Source: UBA8437 sp963580005
GTDB lineage: Bacteria; Planctomycetota; Planctomycetia; Planctomycetales; Planctomycetaceae
Direction: 5' to 3'
Length of the DNA: 15,728 nucleotides
NCBI GenBank assembly: GCA_963580005.1
Contig: CAUZJR010000079.1
Coordinates: 1-15,728 of the forward strand
Below are positions 13,951-15,728 of the stretch, in pieces. The translations under genes and the position numbers were made by a program. Positions within the stretch are counted from its first letter, which is position 1, and every line of letters starts with the position of its first letter. The notes below the pieces were generated by a model. It made no database searches. It was not told where the DNA came from and saw only the letters and a list, made by a program, of their open reading frames with translations.

Positions 13951-14447
13951 CTGGTGAGGGCGATCAACCGCGGACTCTCTTCTCCCTCGAGGAAGCCAAC
14001 CTCCGGCTGCCGCTGGTTACGGCGATCGTCAAGGACATCGTCACCCTGTTCACAGACCTCCACGATCGTCGAGAACGACTCAACGAACTCCGACAGCGCA
14101 ACAACCCCAGCGCGCGCAGCGAGTATCGGGACGAAGTCGAGGCCATGGAGCAGGAACTCGAATCCGACATCGAAACTCTCGATGCCTACGTCGCGGAACT
14201 CGCGGAACTCGGAGTCGAACTCAAAGACCCGCTCACCGGACTGGTCGACTTCCGTACACTCGTCGACGGACGCGAAGCCTACCTCTGCTGGAAACTCGAC
14301 GAAGAAGAAATCCTCTGGTGGCACGAACTCGACTCGGGCTTCAGCGGACGACGCCCCGTCTCTGAACTCCAGGAAACCGTCTCCGCCTCCTCGACCGCAA
14401 CCGGCAACGACGGACACGACTCGGTCAACGAAGACGACGCGGACTGA
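13947..14447 (+). CDS. DUF2203 family protein within the nuo cluster
   Basis: The protein has 166 residues. DUF2203 features are visible along its length: an N-terminal FSLEEANLRLPLVTAIV, a long charged helical or coiled-coil middle (about 28-90, DRRERLNELRQRNN and EVEAMEQELESDIE), and the conserved C-terminal block LGVELKDPLTGLVDFRT, then GREAYLCWKLDEEE, then WWHELDSGFSGRRP. No metal or redox motif is apparent, and the family has no assigned function. It overlaps nuoI by 4 bp and lies 48 bp before nuoA, so it is almost certainly cotranscribed with complex I genes. A role in complex I assembly or regulation is possible but unproven. The last 25 residues are a Ser/Thr/Asp-rich tail. Confidence 0.85.
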   Translation: MTGEGDQPRTLFSLEEANLRLPLVTAIVKDIVTLFTDLHDRRERLNELRQRNNPSARSEYRDEVEAMEQELESDIETLDAYVAELAELGVELKDPLTGLVDFRTLVDGREAYLCWKLDEEEILWWHELDSGFSGRRPVSELQETVSASSTATGNDGHDSVNEDDAD

Positions 14448-14495
14448 TACCGCCTGATTTGACCCGACTCGACCTGATTCGACCAACACCCCCTC

Positions 14496-15062
14496 ATGAC
14501 CAACCTGCTCAACCACTTCCTGCTCTTCATCCTCGCCGGCATCGGCATGCTGCTGGTGCCGCTGGTGATCGGCCGCTTCCTGAGACCGAAGCTGCCCTCG
14601 GCGGCCAAGGACGCGATCTACGAGTGCGGAGAACCGACCATCGGCTCCAGCTACATCCAGTTCGATCTCAGGTTCTACACCGTCGCACTGCTATTCATCA
14701 TCTTCGATGTCGAGATCGCCTTCTTCTTTCCCTGGGCCCTGGTCTACGGCAACGCCATGCAACTGGCCGACACCGGGCTCGATCAAGGCGCCCGCGAAGT
14801 GCTCAGCCAACGACTGCTGACTGCACCCGAGGGCGGAGCCGAGACGGTCATCTCGGCCTCCAGCGCCCAGACACTGGGCCTGACCGGGTTCTTTGACATC
14901 CTGATCTTCTTCGGAGTGCTGATGGTCGGATTCGCCTACGTCTGGAAGCGAGGCGACCTGGACTGGATCCGGGCGGTGGGCAGCACCGAGATCAGCCCCG
15001 GCGGATCGGCGGCTGGATCGGCGGCTGGATCGGCGGCCGGATCCGGGGGAGACGCGGCATGA
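14496..15062 (+). CDS. nuoA: NADH-quinone oxidoreductase subunit A (NuoA) with extended loop and tail
   Basis: NuoA is a membrane-arm subunit at the quinone-reaction end of complex I. Three membrane helices are seen at about 8-26, 60-82 and 130-150. The signature YECGEPTIGSS (42-52) and the block FDLRFYTVALLFIIFDVE (56-73) with the conserved acidic residues are intact. At 188 residues it is longer than most NuoA proteins (about 120-150). The loop between helices 2 and 3 (about 84-128) is enlarged, and the C-terminus carries GSAAGSAAGSAAGS (170-183), encoded by a 12-bp tandem repeat. The ATG at 14496 lies after a 48-bp gap with no clear Shine-Dalgarno. The stop overlaps the nuoC start by ATGA. 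Confidence 0.93.
   Translation: MTNLLNHFLLFILAGIGMLLVPLVIGRFLRPKLPSAAKDAIYECGEPTIGSSYIQFDLRFYTVALLFIIFDVEIAFFFPWALVYGNAMQLADTGLDQGAREVLSQRLLTAPEGGAETVISASSAQTLGLTGFFDILIFFGVLMVGFAYVWKRGDLDWIRAVGSTEISPGGSAAGSAAGSAAGSGGDAA
15003..15038 (+). repeat. 12-bp tandem repeat in the 3' end of nuoA
   Basis: The unit GGATCGGCGGCT occurs at 15003-15014 and 15015-15026, with a third copy differing in the last base (15027-15038). It keeps the reading frame and encodes the GSAA repeats of the NuoA tail. Such a repeat can change copy number by slippage without shifting the frame. Confidence 0.9.
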
Positions 15063-15595
15063 GTAGTGCTCCGGACATCCACGAAACGCTGGTCGAGACG
15101 TTTGGCCGGGACGCGATCACCGGAAATAACCTCGAGGCGATCGACCCCTGGGTCGAAGTCGCCGCCGGGTCGATCGTCGAAGTCGCCACGTTTCTTCGCG
15201 ACGATCCCGAACTGCTCTTCGACCACCTCAATGACCTCTGCGGAGTCGACTACCTGCAGCCGGATCCCAAGAAGGCCAAGACGTTTGAACACTCCCCGCA
15301 TGTCGAGGTCGTCTACCACCTCTCCAGCTTCACCCACAAACACCGCATCACGATCAAGGTGCTGCTGCCACGCTGGGCCGATGATGTCGAAGGCGACATC
15401 CCCGCCTGCCCGAGCGTGACGGGGGTCTGGGCGGCGGCCAACTGGCACGAACGCGAAGCCTACGACCTGGTCGGCATCCGCTTCACTTCACACCCCAACC
15501 TCCGACGTATCCTCTGTCCCGAAGACTGGGACGGACACCCGCTCCGCAAGGACTACGAGTTCCCGCTCGAATACCACGGCATCCGCGGCCAGTAA
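15059..15595 (+). CDS. nuoC: NADH-quinone oxidoreductase subunit C (NuoC)
   Basis: NuoC is the 30-kDa peripheral-arm subunit of complex I next to NuoD and NuoB. The 178-residue protein has the family signature EREAYDLVGIRFTSHPNLRR (in WHEREAYDLVGIRF...HPNLRRIL), followed by CPEDWDGHPLRKDY, and the usual LCGVDYL near residue 60. It is a stand-alone NuoC rather than a NuoCD fusion, since it stops at 15595 and a new ATG follows at 15680. GGGGGAGA lies a few bases before the ATG, inside the end of nuoA. nuoB, which normally stands between nuoA and nuoC, is not there. Confidence 0.94.
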   Translation: MSSAPDIHETLVETFGRDAITGNNLEAIDPWVEVAAGSIVEVATFLRDDPELLFDHLNDLCGVDYLQPDPKKAKTFEHSPHVEVVYHLSSFTHKHRITIKVLLPRWADDVEGDIPACPSVTGVWAAANWHEREAYDLVGIRFTSHPNLRRILCPEDWDGHPLRKDYEFPLEYHGIRGQ

Positions 15596-15602
15596 CCGGA
15601 CC

Positions 15603-15661
15603 ACCCGACCGGCAACCCGACCGGCAACCCGACCGGCAACCCGACCGGCAACCGGCTGGCA
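15603..15661 (+). repeat. 12-bp tandem repeat in the nuoC-nuoD spacer
   Basis: Four perfect copies of ACCCGACCGGCA (15603-15614, 15615-15626, 15627-15638, 15639-15650) are followed by a degenerate copy ACCGGCTGGCA (15651-15661). They fill most of the 84-bp gap between nuoC and the next start codon. No spacer sequences are present, so it is not a CRISPR. GC-rich iterations of this type could form secondary structure in the transcript between the two genes. Confidence 0.93.
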
Positions 15662-15679
15662 ACACACAGGCAGACCCGC

Positions 15680-15728
15680 ATGACGACCGAGTTGCACGAT
15701 CTGCAAGATCAGCATGAGTTGCAAGATC
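15680..15728 (+). CDS. Start of next gene, probable nuoD, cut by the window end
   Basis: An ATG at 15680 opens a frame to the end of the window and encodes MTTELHDLQDQHELQD. Only 16 residues are visible, and they contain no diagnostic motif. The position right after nuoC makes nuoD (49-kDa subunit) the natural expectation, so the call rests on gene order only. The coding text is itself repetitive (TTGCA-GATC twice). Confidence 0.45.
   Translation, partial: MTTELHDLQDQHELQD

Noticed and set aside
14453..14484. Imperfect direct repeat CCTGATTTGACC / CCTGATTCGACC before nuoA
   Set aside because: It is short, one base differs, and it lies in a region of simple GACC/GACTC iteration; no dyad symmetry or promoter feature goes with it.
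15603..15661. Possible CRISPR array
   Set aside because: The units are only 12 bp, directly abutting, with no spacers and no cas genes in the window.
1..15728. tRNA, rRNA or riboswitch genes
   Set aside because: No cloverleaf-like sequence, conserved rRNA text or recognisable riboswitch core was seen in the intergenic regions by eye. A covariance-model search could still find something small.

Overview
The window is a GC-rich, densely coded chromosomal segment most likely from a member of the Planctomycetota. The gene content points there: an exported formylglycine-generating enzyme, a beta-propeller protein fused to a di-haem cytochrome c, several lipoproteins, a DUF2203 gene inside a complex I cluster, and an HNH nuclease relic of the CEYC...HVEHI type. 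The assignment rests on gene content only and is an inference.

Layout. 1-658: 3' part of an HpcH/HpaI-type aldolase. 678-1675: a self-inhibited Fic AMP-transferase preceded by two tandem AT-rich palindromes that look like operators. 1662-2146: a decayed patch with a fragment of an IS3-family OrfA that starts inside the last codons of fic, then an HNH endonuclease pseudogene on the minus strand with an internal amber stop. 2147-3238 (minus): formylglycine-generating enzyme with both active-site cysteines and a lipoprotein-like signal. 3286-3341: a large palindrome in the divergent gap. 3427-7624 (plus): beta-propeller/di-haem cytochrome, TlpA-like thioredoxin lipoprotein, DUF2062 membrane protein and PfkB sugar kinase, the last two overlapping by 4 bp. 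7621-9202 (minus): DUF2071/YqjF-like protein and a Cys/His-rich lipoprotein. 9443-11085 (plus): DksA/TraR zinc-finger protein and a membrane-anchored HtrA-type protease. 11099-12043 (minus): a nucleoside hydrolase homologue lacking key aspartates. 12190-13230 (plus): trpD. 13384-15728 (plus): complex I cluster nuoI - DUF2203 - nuoA - nuoC - start of a probable nuoD, tightly packed with ATGA overlaps and a good sigma70-like promoter upstream.

How the genes may work together. The FGE would activate sulfatases encoded elsewhere. The cytochrome and TlpA-like genes could be linked, because a thioredoxin could keep haem-binding cysteines reduced. The nuo genes encode parts of the respiratory NADH (or ferredoxin):quinone oxidoreductase. 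The rest is a mix of housekeeping and unassigned genes with no evident single pathway. I see no defence island, CRISPR array, prophage or biosynthetic cluster. The points most worth a second look are the fic operator-like palindromes, the nucleoside hydrolase with Asp-to-Gly changes, the Cys/His-rich lipoprotein, the 42-bp-stem palindrome, and the unusual nuo order with its two 12-bp tandem repeats.
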